A stretch of 5,190 nt of DNA from Cyclobacteriaceae bacterium (GCA_025455225.1 JALOMY010000226.1:1-5190); one strand, 5' to 3'. Positions 1 through 5,190 are shown, numbered from the stretch's first letter. The notes: generated from the letters alone by a model not told the origin. Numbers and translations: made by a program.

Positions 1-2
1 CA

Positions 3-761
3 ACAGACTCAACTGTTCAACTCCAGGAAAAGGAGACGGAATCTGAAGAAATTATCTGGGAGGATAACGATGAGGATGACGATGAATGGTATTCAAACCA
101 CGGTCGTCAACATAGTAGAAAGACCCATCATTCCATTAACTTCGACCTGGGTGTAAATAATTATCTGTCGGATGGAAAATTCCCGGATGAATCCGATGAA
201 TTGTATACCGTGCGTCCGTGGGGTTCCTGGTATGTTGGTATTAACTCGATTCAACATACACCCATTAGCGGCAAACTTTACCTGGAGTGGGGATTGGGTA
301 TCAGCTGGTATAATTTCAAATTTGAACAAGACAATGTGCTTATTTCCAAATCGGAAGATGGTCTTGTTTTTACTGAGGATACTCGCGATGTTCAGTTCAT
401 TAAAAGTAAACTTACGGCAAGCTATATAAATGCCTCATTAGTACCGGTATTTGATTTCGGGGGGAGAGGAATCAAAACCCGGGTATGGGATTCGTATGGC
501 AGTAAATTCCGGATTGGTTTAGGTCCTTATGCCGGTTACCGTATCGGAAGTCACTCCAAACTGGTTTATGATGATGGTGATAAAGAAAAAGATAAAGACT
601 TCAACAATTTTTACCTGAATAACTTCCGCTATGGATTACGACTTCAACTTGGAATTTACTCAACGGATTTATTTATCAATTACGATTTGAATGAGTTATT
701 CAGCACTTCAAAACCCAATAATCCCAGCTTGAATGCATTTAGTTTTGGAATAGTATTTTAA
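3..761 (+). CDS. Outer-membrane beta-barrel protein, 5'-truncated by window edge
   Basis: The reading frame is open from the left edge to TAA at 759-761, giving 252 visible residues; the true start lies outside the window. The TTG at 201 is only an internal codon. Visible residues 1-42 are polar and strongly acidic, with DNDEDDDEW at 21-29. From about residue 43 the chain switches to alternating polar/aromatic strands rich in Gly, Tyr and Trp (for example SINFDLGVNNYL and GSWYVGIN). It ends in FSFGIVF, and a C-terminal Phe is typical of outer-membrane barrels. This fits the Bacteroidota outer-membrane beta-barrel (PorT-like/OMP_b-brl) families. The substrate or role cannot be read from the sequence. 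It has its own terminator and is probably unrelated to the paa genes. Confidence 0.8.
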   Translation, partial: TDSTVQLQEKETESEEIIWEDNDEDDDEWYSNHGRQHSRKTHHSINFDLGVNNYLSDGKFPDESDELYTVRPWGSWYVGINSIQHTPISGKLYLEWGLGISWYNFKFEQDNVLISKSEDGLVFTEDTRDVQFIKSKLTASYINASLVPVFDFGGRGIKTRVWDSYGSKFRIGLGPYAGYRIGSHSKLVYDDGDKEKDKDFNNFYLNNFRYGLRLQLGIYSTDLFINYDLNELFSTSKPNNPSLNAFSFGIVF

Positions 762-785
762 ATTTAGAAAACCTCATTTGGTAAC

Positions 786-810
786 AGGCCCGGTTTATTC
801 GGGCCTTTTT
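786..810 (+). terminator. Rho-independent terminator after the beta-barrel gene
   Basis: A perfect 7-bp GC-rich stem, AGGCCCG (786-792) with CGGGCCT (800-806), encloses a 7-base loop and runs directly into TTTTT (806-810), then ATTT. It lies 24 bases after the stop codon of the upstream gene. This is a textbook intrinsic terminator. It should separate the beta-barrel transcript from the tetR-paa region. Confidence 0.92.
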
Positions 811-1104
811 ATTTCCATCACACTCCTTGTAAAGCTAAACTCATGTTTAATTTCGAAATAATATTTAATCATGACCGTAAAAGTTGAAATGCATACTAAT
901 GTTAGGTAGGAGAATGTTTCAGCTCAGTCCAACGTCAATTAATGAATCGTAAAATTGCACATGCACTTTTGTCTGGCTTGAGTTATTTCTATCAATTAAT
1001 GCTCACTTAGTGAGAACTTATATTTTCAATTCATGACAGGTAATAGGTTCGAAATGATCAGCCGGGATATTAACGAGTAGGGCCTTCAAATTAATCTATT
1101 GAAG
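811..1104. other. Gene-free intergenic stretch upstream of tetR
   Basis: No convincing coding region is visible on either strand. The longest ATG-started frame I found by eye is a 22-codon frame at 942-1010 with no supporting signal. The stretch holds a 10-base direct repeat, TCAATTAATG at 935-944 and 992-1001, and a perfect 13-base dyad at 1002-1014. A weak -7-like TATATTTT lies at 1019-1026 but has no matching upstream TTG. No RNA gene or riboswitch was recognised. Confidence 0.6.
1002..1014. repeat. Perfect 13-base DNA dyad CTCACTTAGTGAG
   Basis: CTCACT and AGTGAG are exact inverted copies around a central T. The arms are too close to form an RNA hairpin, so if it is functional it would be a site for a dimeric DNA-binding protein. 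It differs from the palindrome at 1755-1772, so it is not an obvious second site for the TetR regulator. It may be chance. Confidence 0.35.
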
Positions 1105-1136
1105 TTTCAGGGTCTGACTTATTTCGTATATTTTTG
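1105..1136 (+). promoter_or_regulatory. Putative Bacteroidota-type promoter of tetR
   Basis: TATTTTTG at 1129-1136 matches exactly the TAnnTTTG -7 element used by the primary sigma factor of Bacteroidota. An imperfect -33 element, TTTC (consensus TTTG), lies at 1105-1108, with a 20-base spacer. Transcription would be expected to start only a few bases before the ATG at 1147. No palindrome resembling the paaA operator is seen here, so autoregulation is not supported. Confidence 0.6.
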
Positions 1137-1146
1137 CTTGTTAACT

Positions 1147-1740
1147 ATGGCAGAAACAGTAACAAGTCTATCCAGGAAAGAACAAGTAATCCGTAAGGCA
1201 GCCGAATTGTTTAAAGAAAAGGGCTACTCTGCGGCATCCATGCGCGACCTGGCCCAGAAACTTGGGATCGAGGCAGCCAGTTTGTATTCGCACATCAAAT
1301 CAAAAGAAGAGATCTTACGCACCTTATGCTTCGACATGGCTGCCGAATTCAGGGCTTCTCTGGCCGAAGTCGAGAAGAAGCAGGTTTCAGCAAGCGAAAA
1401 ATTGCGCCTGGGAATTATTGGCCATGTTAAAGTAATGGCCAAAGACCTCACGGCATCAGCCGTTTTCATGAATGAACACCGCCATTTAAGCCAGCCTTCA
1501 TTGCGGGAATTCTTACTCTTACGTATCAACTACATCAACCGGTTCAAGCAATTCATTGAAGATGGTATCGCTTCCGGAGATTTCAAGAAAAATATCGATA
1601 CCAAACTGGCGGTGATGACGCTGTTCTCTTCTTTGAACTGGATGCCCCTCTGGTTCAGTCCTGAAAGTACCATTGAACCTGAAAATCTGGGCACACAATT
1701 GGCCGATATGCTAATAAACGGCCTGAAACAAAACCCCTGA
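1147..1740 (+). CDS. TetR-family transcriptional regulator, probable paa repressor
   Basis: This 197-residue protein has a standard TetR layout. An N-terminal DNA-binding domain covers about residues 8-56, with RKAAELFKEKGY leading into the helix-turn-helix SMRDLAQKLGIEAASLYSHI (31-50) and the typical KSKEEIL that follows. A helical ligand and dimer domain fills the rest. ATG 1147 is chosen because the family's N-terminus begins there; the in-frame TTG at 1099 would put 16 unlike residues across the promoter. No Shine-Dalgarno sequence precedes it. It lies 55 bases upstream of paaA in the same direction, with a palindrome in between. TetR-type PaaR repressors that respond to phenylacetyl-CoA are known in other bacteria, for example Thermus; the ligand here is inferred from context. 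A regulator of acyl-CoA metabolism acting elsewhere is the alternative. Confidence 0.88.
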   Translation: MAETVTSLSRKEQVIRKAAELFKEKGYSAASMRDLAQKLGIEAASLYSHIKSKEEILRTLCFDMAAEFRASLAEVEKKQVSASEKLRLGIIGHVKVMAKDLTASAVFMNEHRHLSQPSLREFLLLRINYINRFKQFIEDGIASGDFKKNIDTKLAVMTLFSSLNWMPLWFSPESTIEPENLGTQLADMLINGLKQNP

Positions 1741-1745
1741 TCATC

Positions 1746-1775
1746 TTGTTCTTCAACTAACAGTTGTTAGTTTTG
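1746..1775 (+). promoter_or_regulatory. Putative promoter of the paaABCD operon
   Basis: TAGTTTTG at 1768-1775 is an exact TAnnTTTG -7 element. TTG at 1746-1748 supplies the -33 element with a 19-base spacer, within the usual range for Bacteroidota. The expected transcription start is about 1780-1783, leaving a leader of roughly 13-16 bases before paaA. The -7 box shares five bases with the right arm of the palindrome at 1755-1772, so a bound repressor would block sigma contact. Confidence 0.72.
1755..1772. promoter_or_regulatory. Probable TetR operator (perfect palindrome)
   Basis: AACTAACA (1755-1762) and TGTTAGTT (1765-1772) are exact inverted copies separated by GT. Length and symmetry fit a TetR dimer site. 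The core CTAAC....GTTAG resembles the CNAAC....GTTNG layout that I recall for the Thermus PaaR operator. It occupies the spacer and -7 region of the paaA promoter. It also lies just beyond the tetR stop codon, so it could act as a roadblock to readthrough. No second full copy was seen in the window. Confidence 0.75.
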
Positions 1776-1795
1776 CTTATTAAATCAGATGACAG

Positions 1796-2782
1796 ATGTA
1801 CGGAGGTGGAAATACCTTTGAGGGAATTAAAACCGATAGCCTCGCACAGGAAGATCCCATAAAATTACAAGTTTTTGAAGCCCGCATAGCCCGGGGGGAA
1901 AAGATTGAACCTACCGATTGGATGCCCCAATTGTACCGGAAACAACTCATCCGTATGATCGAGCAGCATGCACATAGTGAAATTATTGGGGCATTGCCCG
2001 AAGGTACCTGGATTACCCGTGCCCCCGGGTTTAAACGCAAACTGGCATTAATGGCAAAAGTGCAGGATGAGGTTGGACATGCACAACTTTTATACAGCGC
2101 TGCAGAAACACTTGGAAAATCGCGTGAAGAAATGATTCAGGATCTGATTACGGGCAAGTCCAAGTATTCAAACATATTCAATTATCCGGCCTTTACGTGG
2201 GCTGACTCCTGTTTCATTTCATGGTTAGTCGATGCGGGAGCCATCGTTAATCAATTAGCCAATGCAAAAGGTAGCTATGGCCCTTACTGTCGTGCACTGG
2301 AACGTATATGTGCTGAAGAATCCTTTCATCTGAAATACGGTCATCATTGTGTTATCTATCTGGCTTCAGGTACACCGAAACAACGCCAAATGTTCCAGGA
2401 AGCACTTAACCGGTGGTGGGCTCCTATGATGCATTTCTTCGGACCTTCCGATAAAATTTCCGCTCATACTGAGATACTGATGAAGTGGAAGGTAAAGATG
2501 GCGTCCAATGATGATATGCGGAATCAGTTTCTTGATATGTATGTACCTAAAATCTGGGAACTTGGATTCACAATACCCGATTCGAAACTGAAGAAAAATA
2601 CAGAAACAGGTCGATGGGAATATACTGAGCCCGACTGGGAAGAATTTAAACGTGTGATTAATGGTGATGGCCCTTGCAATAAAGAACGCCTGGAAGTAAG
2701 ACGTATTGCGGAAGAACGCGGTCGCTGGGTGCGTGAAGCATTGAAGGCACCAAAGACTTCTTACGTTACCCCGCTTGCTTAA
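1796..2782 (+). CDS. paaA: Phenylacetyl-CoA 1,2-epoxidase catalytic subunit PaaA
   Basis: This 328-residue protein is a ferritin-like di-iron oxygenase subunit, slightly longer than the E. coli protein (about 309). It uses O2 and electrons from PaaE to epoxidise the ring of phenylacetyl-CoA in the cytoplasm. Strong family signatures include WMPQLYRKQLIRMIEQHAHSE (from residue 42), ITRAP, KVQDEVGHAQ, YSNIFNYP, GSYGPY and CAEESFH. Likely iron ligands are Glu62 (HAHSE), the acidic pair and His95 of DEVGH, and Glu174/175 with His178 of EESFH. ATG 1796 gives the MYGGG N-terminus that I recall from Bacteroidota homologues. There is no upstream Shine-Dalgarno, but GGAGGTGG falls just inside the gene. 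It is the first gene of the operon; the 3' end lies 42 bases before paaB. Confidence 0.96.
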   Translation: MYGGGNTFEGIKTDSLAQEDPIKLQVFEARIARGEKIEPTDWMPQLYRKQLIRMIEQHAHSEIIGALPEGTWITRAPGFKRKLALMAKVQDEVGHAQLLYSAAETLGKSREEMIQDLITGKSKYSNIFNYPAFTWADSCFISWLVDAGAIVNQLANAKGSYGPYCRALERICAEESFHLKYGHHCVIYLASGTPKQRQMFQEALNRWWAPMMHFFGPSDKISAHTEILMKWKVKMASNDDMRNQFLDMYVPKIWELGFTIPDSKLKKNTETGRWEYTEPDWEEFKRVINGDGPCNKERLEVRRIAEERGRWVREALKAPKTSYVTPLA

Positions 2783-2824
2783 AAGTTATGCGCCAGCAGA
2801 AGTGTGGCGATTGTAAATACAGAT

Positions 2825-3448
2825 ATGAATTCACTTGATCCCCGGGTAAAACGGTTACCATCAACTGGTATTGTTGGGCAGGTTGAACCAAAAGCCCCCC
2901 TTGATCAGTTCGGAACATTTGAGGTTTTTGTGCAGCCCCGCGAGGGTAAACCATTTCAACATGAAGGCATAGTGCACGCGCCTAACCTTGAGATGGCATT
3001 TGTTCTTGCCAAGGAAGCCTTTACGCGAAGATTTACCTGTACTTCGATCTATGTTGCAGATACACGGGATGTTTATGTTTCTCCCATGACGGAAGGCAAT
3101 GAAAATGTATTTCAGTTGATTCCGGAAACCCCATCACAACCTGGTGAAAAAGAATCCTATGAAATCTACCAATTGCCTAAGCGCGGTAAACAACATATAC
3201 ACATTGGTGCTGTAATGGCCTCCAATCCAACTGAAGCCATGAGCGAAGCGAAAGTAAAATTTCAATCCGATAAGGTGGTGTATAATATTTGGGCCATCCC
3301 TACAACTTCTATCCGATTTACCAATCCTGAAGAAAAGGAGCTGTGGCTTACACTTCCTGAGAAAAAATTCAGAGATGCTTCCGATTATAAAGGAGGTGAT
3401 AAGCTGAAAGAATTTCTTGAACGTTCAACTACAACATTAAGGTCATAA
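2825..3448 (+). CDS. paaB: PaaB subunit with two tandem PaaB-like domains
   Basis: This 207-residue protein is about twice the length of E. coli PaaB (about 95). PaaB bridges PaaA-PaaC pairs in the epoxidase complex. Domain 1 (residues about 31-86) has the family's hallmarks: FEVFVQPREGKPFQHEGIVHA and FTRRFTCTSIYV, the latter close to the E. coli AYTRR...CSIWVV stretch. Domain 2 (about 111-166) repeats the pattern, YEIYQLPKRGKQHIHIGAV and YNIWAIP, and aligns with domain 1 without gaps at a constant 80-residue offset, with 15 of 56 identities by eye. It lacks the TRR motif. A linker (87-110) and a charged C-terminal tail (167-207) flank domain 2. ATG 2825 is preferred; GTG 2804 would add seven residues. 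Neither has a Shine-Dalgarno. The gene sits between paaA and paaC. Confidence 0.92.
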   Translation: MNSLDPRVKRLPSTGIVGQVEPKAPLDQFGTFEVFVQPREGKPFQHEGIVHAPNLEMAFVLAKEAFTRRFTCTSIYVADTRDVYVSPMTEGNENVFQLIPETPSQPGEKESYEIYQLPKRGKQHIHIGAVMASNPTEAMSEAKVKFQSDKVVYNIWAIPTTSIRFTNPEEKELWLTLPEKKFRDASDYKGGDKLKEFLERSTTTLRS

Positions 3449-3459
3449 TCCTTCCGGAT

Positions 3460-4215
3460 ATGAATGAAAATGCATTAAAAGAGCTTCTCTATAAAATTGC
3501 AGATGATCAACTTATACTGGGACATCGCAATTCTGAATGGACCGGGATGGGCCCACTGCTGGAGGAAGATATTGCCTTCTCTTCTATGGCTCAGGATAAA
3601 ATTGGTCAGAGTTACGCGATTTACACTATCCTGCATTCGTTAGGAGAACAAGATCCGGATACGATTGCTTTTACCCGAAATGCAAATCAGTTTCACAACA
3701 GTATTCTTACTGAACTTCCCAATGGCGAATACGACTTCAGTTTAATTCGGCACTTTTTATACGATACAGCTGAAATCATCCGCTTTGAGATGCTTACGCA
3801 TTCTTCGTACACTCCTCTGGCGGAGTTGGCAATAAAAATACGAGCCGAGTTAAAGTACCACACTTTACACGCCAATACCTGGATCAAGCAATTAGGCAGT
3901 GCAACAGAAGAAAGCATAGAAAGACTTCAAAAGTCACTTGATTACGCAATGCCTTATGCTCTTGGCATCTTCGAAGAATCTCCTTACGAAGCTGAGATTA
4001 TTAAATCCGGCATCTTTGCTGGCGAAAAAGCTTTGTATGAAACATGGAAACAAAACATTGAAGCGGTAATTGATCAAACCCGACTTCATTTAGCCGACTG
4101 GAGTCTCCTAAAGCCTGTATTAGGCGGCCGACTGGGTAACCACAGCGACCATCTTCAACCCTTACTGGATGAAATGAGTGAAGTATTCCGAATTGATCCT
4201 TCTGCAGAATGGTGA
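3460..4215 (+). CDS. paaC: Phenylacetyl-CoA 1,2-epoxidase structural subunit PaaC
   Basis: This 251-residue protein is close to the E. coli PaaC length (248). It is a ferritin-fold paralogue of PaaA that pairs with it and stabilises it but does not catalyse. Family signatures are GHRNSEW (21-27), AQDKIGQ (44-50), DTIAFTR (67-73), ELPNGEYDF (85-93), ELKYH (130-134) and the C-terminal NHSDHLQPLLDEM followed by AEW. Compared with PaaA by eye, the metal-binding His of DEVGH is Gln50 here, while counterparts of one Glu (26) and of Glu130 and His134 remain, consistent with a degenerate site. ATG 3460 follows the paaB stop by 11 bases with no nearby Shine-Dalgarno, which suggests cotranscription and perhaps translational coupling. 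Confidence 0.95.
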   Translation: MNENALKELLYKIADDQLILGHRNSEWTGMGPLLEEDIAFSSMAQDKIGQSYAIYTILHSLGEQDPDTIAFTRNANQFHNSILTELPNGEYDFSLIRHFLYDTAEIIRFEMLTHSSYTPLAELAIKIRAELKYHTLHANTWIKQLGSATEESIERLQKSLDYAMPYALGIFEESPYEAEIIKSGIFAGEKALYETWKQNIEAVIDQTRLHLADWSLLKPVLGGRLGNHSDHLQPLLDEMSEVFRIDPSAEW

Positions 4216-4233
4216 ACATAGCTATTGAGAAAT

Positions 4234-4239
4234 AAGGAA
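4234..4239 (+). promoter_or_regulatory. Shine-Dalgarno-like AAGGAA that supports the paaD start
   Basis: AAGGAA ends six bases before ATG 4246. It is the best-placed ribosome-binding sequence in front of any gene in the window and supports ATG 4246 over the in-frame TTG at 4225. Since Bacteroidota ribosomes make little use of such sequences, it is supporting rather than decisive evidence. Confidence 0.5.
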
Positions 4240-4245
4240 TCAGCA

Positions 4246-4737
4246 ATGGCAAATCCATATTCCATCGATCAGATTTATTCCTGGCTCGAAGAAGTTAAAG
4301 ATCCGGAAATCCCGGTACTATCCCTGGTTGACCTGGGTGTTATTACCCGGGTTGAAGTGACCGGTGAGGAAGTTAAAATTGAAATGACACCAACCTTTGT
4401 GGGGTGCCCCGCCATGGACCTGATGAAACAGGAAGTTTTGGATGTACTCAACAACAACGGGGTAAAAAAAGCTGAAGTTATTATTTCATTCAAAGAACCA
4501 TGGAATTCAGATAAAATCAGTGAAAAAGGAAGGCAGGCTTTAAAGCAATTCGGACTTGCCCCTCCTCCTTCCGGCAAGAACCTTTTTACCGATCTGGATG
4601 TACTTGAACATGCCCAATGCCCCCGGTGTAACGGCAACCATACAGAATTAAGAAGCCCCTTTGGTCCAACGCTGTGCCGTTCAATCCATTATTGTTTGGA
4701 TTGCAGGGAAGCCTTTGAACAATTTAAACCTCTTTAA
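4246..4737 (+). CDS. paaD: PaaD, iron-sulfur/MIP18-family maturation factor of the epoxidase
   Basis: This 163-residue protein is close to E. coli PaaD (about 165). The N-terminal half is a MIP18/DUF59 domain with VKDPEIPVLSLVDLGVI (17-33) and the conserved TFVGCPAMD containing Cys54. The C-terminal part carries CPRC (125-128), Cys144 and CLDC (150-153), a four- or five-cysteine arrangement suited to zinc or an Fe-S cluster, and is characteristic of PaaD. PaaD is required for phenylacetyl-CoA oxygenation in vivo and is thought to assist cluster or di-iron insertion rather than being part of the core enzyme. It starts 30 bases after paaC and ends the recognisable operon; no paaE follows within the window. 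Confidence 0.94.
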   Translation: MANPYSIDQIYSWLEEVKDPEIPVLSLVDLGVITRVEVTGEEVKIEMTPTFVGCPAMDLMKQEVLDVLNNNGVKKAEVIISFKEPWNSDKISEKGRQALKQFGLAPPPSGKNLFTDLDVLEHAQCPRCNGNHTELRSPFGPTLCRSIHYCLDCREAFEQFKPL

Positions 4738-4760
4738 AATTAAGTATTTCTGTAATTTTA
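4735..4760 (+). repeat. AT-only inverted repeat at the end of paaD
   Basis: TAAAATTA (4735-4742) and TAATTTTA (4753-4760) are exact 8-base inverted copies around a 10-base loop; the left arm includes the paaD stop codon. The stem has no G-C pair and is followed by GACGG rather than a T run, so it is at best a weak terminator or an mRNA 3'-end structure. No stronger terminator is seen after paaD, so readthrough into the next gene is possible. Confidence 0.35.
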
Positions 4761-4809
4761 GACGGATTTAAGAACTGCATACTAAAGTCAGAAATATTAC
4801 CACTAACTT

Positions 4810-4839
4810 TTCTGAATCAATGACGTATTGGATTCAGAA
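4810..4839 (+). repeat. Strong hairpin/dyad just upstream of the exported-protein gene
   Basis: TTCTGAATC (4810-4818) and GATTCAGAA (4831-4839) are exact 9-base inverted copies. With one bulged G (4831) the stem can extend through CAAT (4818-4821) and ATTG (4827-4830) to 12 pairs closing on the five-base loop GACGT. It ends nine bases before ATG 4849 and has no T run on either side, so it is not a standard terminator. It may be a leader hairpin or a protein-binding dyad. Confidence 0.5.
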
Positions 4840-4848
4840 CCCAGGCTC

Positions 4849-5190
4849 ATGTTTACGAGGACAAATTCTTTAATTGCTCTATTTATTACCGGATTATGCC
4901 TGCTTAATCTCCGGTGCACTGAGAAAAAGTCAGATACCAGACAAACCACCTTTACGGAAGCCGATTCCGTTACCGAGGTTCTTCTCGATTTGCAAGACAG
5001 CATCCTGATTACATGGAATCTAATGATCAAGGATGACAACTATAAAATTAAAGCCATGAAAGGGCTGCTTCATGAACTGGAAGTAGTGAATGAAGTCGAT
5101 CCGGGCGAGGCTAAAGCTCTCCAAAAACGAATTGATCAGTTAACTAAAATCCGGTATACTCCAAAAACGATTGAATACGAAAATGTAGTT
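4849..5190 (+). CDS. Unrecognised exported protein, possibly a lipoprotein; 3' end beyond window
   Basis: ATG 4849 opens a frame that stays open to the window edge (114 codons visible). I do not recognise the family. Residues 1-23 look like a secretion signal: short basic start (MFTRTN), hydrophobic core SLIALFITGLCLLNL, then Arg22-Cys23 followed by polar TEKKSD. Cys23 could be a lipidation site, but Arg at -1 is unusual for a lipobox; Cys17 is even less well placed. The rest is charged and probably helical (for example MKGLLHELEVVNEV and EAKALQKRIDQLTKI). An in-frame stop at 4813-4815 limits upstream extension; the TTG at 4828 is a weaker start. It follows paaD by 111 bases and a hairpin. 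A link to phenylacetate metabolism is not evident. Confidence 0.72.
   Translation, partial: MFTRTNSLIALFITGLCLLNLRCTEKKSDTRQTTFTEADSVTEVLLDLQDSILITWNLMIKDDNYKIKAMKGLLHELEVVNEVDPGEAKALQKRIDQLTKIRYTPKTIEYENVV

Noticed and set aside
896..905. CTAATGTTAG as a possible second TetR operator.
   Set aside because: The half-sites abut without the four-base spacing of the palindrome at 1755-1772, so one dimer would not bind both the same way.
942..1010. A 22-codon ATG frame (starting MNRKIAHALLSGL) in the spacer before tetR, with a hydrophobic, signal-like look.
   Set aside because: No promoter or ribosome-binding evidence, and the length is easily reached by chance in AT-rich DNA.
1099..1146. A longer tetR start at TTG 1099.
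   Set aside because: It would translate the promoter region into residues unlike TetR N-termini; ATG 1147 fits the family.
1224..1529. Antisense open frame of about 100 codons across tetR, and similar ones across paaA, paaC and paaD.
   Set aside because: They lie opposite well-recognised genes and show no protein-family features; they are shadows of the coding frames.
2788..2838. A 16-codon frame (MRQQKCGDCKYRYEFT) with a CxxC pair bridging paaA and paaB and overlapping the paaB start.
   Set aside because: Too short to judge, with no ribosome-binding signal, and the CxxC may be chance; conservation in relatives would be needed to revive it.
4225..4245. A longer paaD start at TTG 4225.
   Set aside because: ATG 4246 has an AAGGAA six bases upstream and gives the usual PaaD N-terminus and length.
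4804..4811. TAACTTTT as a promoter for the exported-protein gene.
   Set aside because: The last base departs from TAnnTTTG and no TTG lies at the right distance upstream.

Overview
The window looks like a chromosomal piece of a Bacteroidota genome, probably from the Cytophagales (Cyclobacteriaceae-like). The reasons are moderate AT richness, mostly absent Shine-Dalgarno sequences, two exact matches to the phylum's TAnnTTTG promoter element, an outer-membrane beta-barrel protein with an acidic N-terminal stretch, and MYGGG-type PaaA. The exact lineage is inferred, not shown.

Layout, all genes on the + strand. (1) 3-761: the 3' part of an outer-membrane beta-barrel protein, closed by a clear rho-independent terminator at 786-810. 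(2) 811-1104: a gene-free stretch with a short perfect dyad and a 10-base direct repeat. (3) 1147-1740: a TetR-family regulator, apparently made from a nearly leaderless transcript. (4) 1741-1795: a compact control region in which a perfect 18-base palindrome overlaps the -7 box of the next gene. (5) 1796-4737: paaA, paaB, paaC and paaD, closely spaced. (6) 4738-4848: a short spacer with two inverted repeats. (7) 4849-5190: the start of an unrecognised exported protein that runs off the window.

How it works together: PaaA (catalytic di-iron subunit), PaaC (its structural paralogue) and PaaB (bridging subunit) form the core of phenylacetyl-CoA 1,2-epoxidase, and PaaD is thought to help mature its iron centres. 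The enzyme epoxidises the aromatic ring of phenylacetyl-CoA, the committed oxygenation step of aerobic phenylacetate breakdown. The TetR protein is the obvious candidate repressor, a PaaR-like alternative to the proteobacterial PaaX. Its likely operator overlaps the paaA promoter. The reductase gene paaE and the later pathway genes are not in the window.

The metabolic system is known. The points most worth a second look are the PaaB protein, which is about twice the usual length and carries two PaaB-like domains in tandem, the operator/promoter overlap, and an exact 12-base complement of the 16S rRNA tail buried inside paaB. I found no mobile element, CRISPR array, rRNA, tRNA or defence system, and no evidence for a wholly undescribed system.
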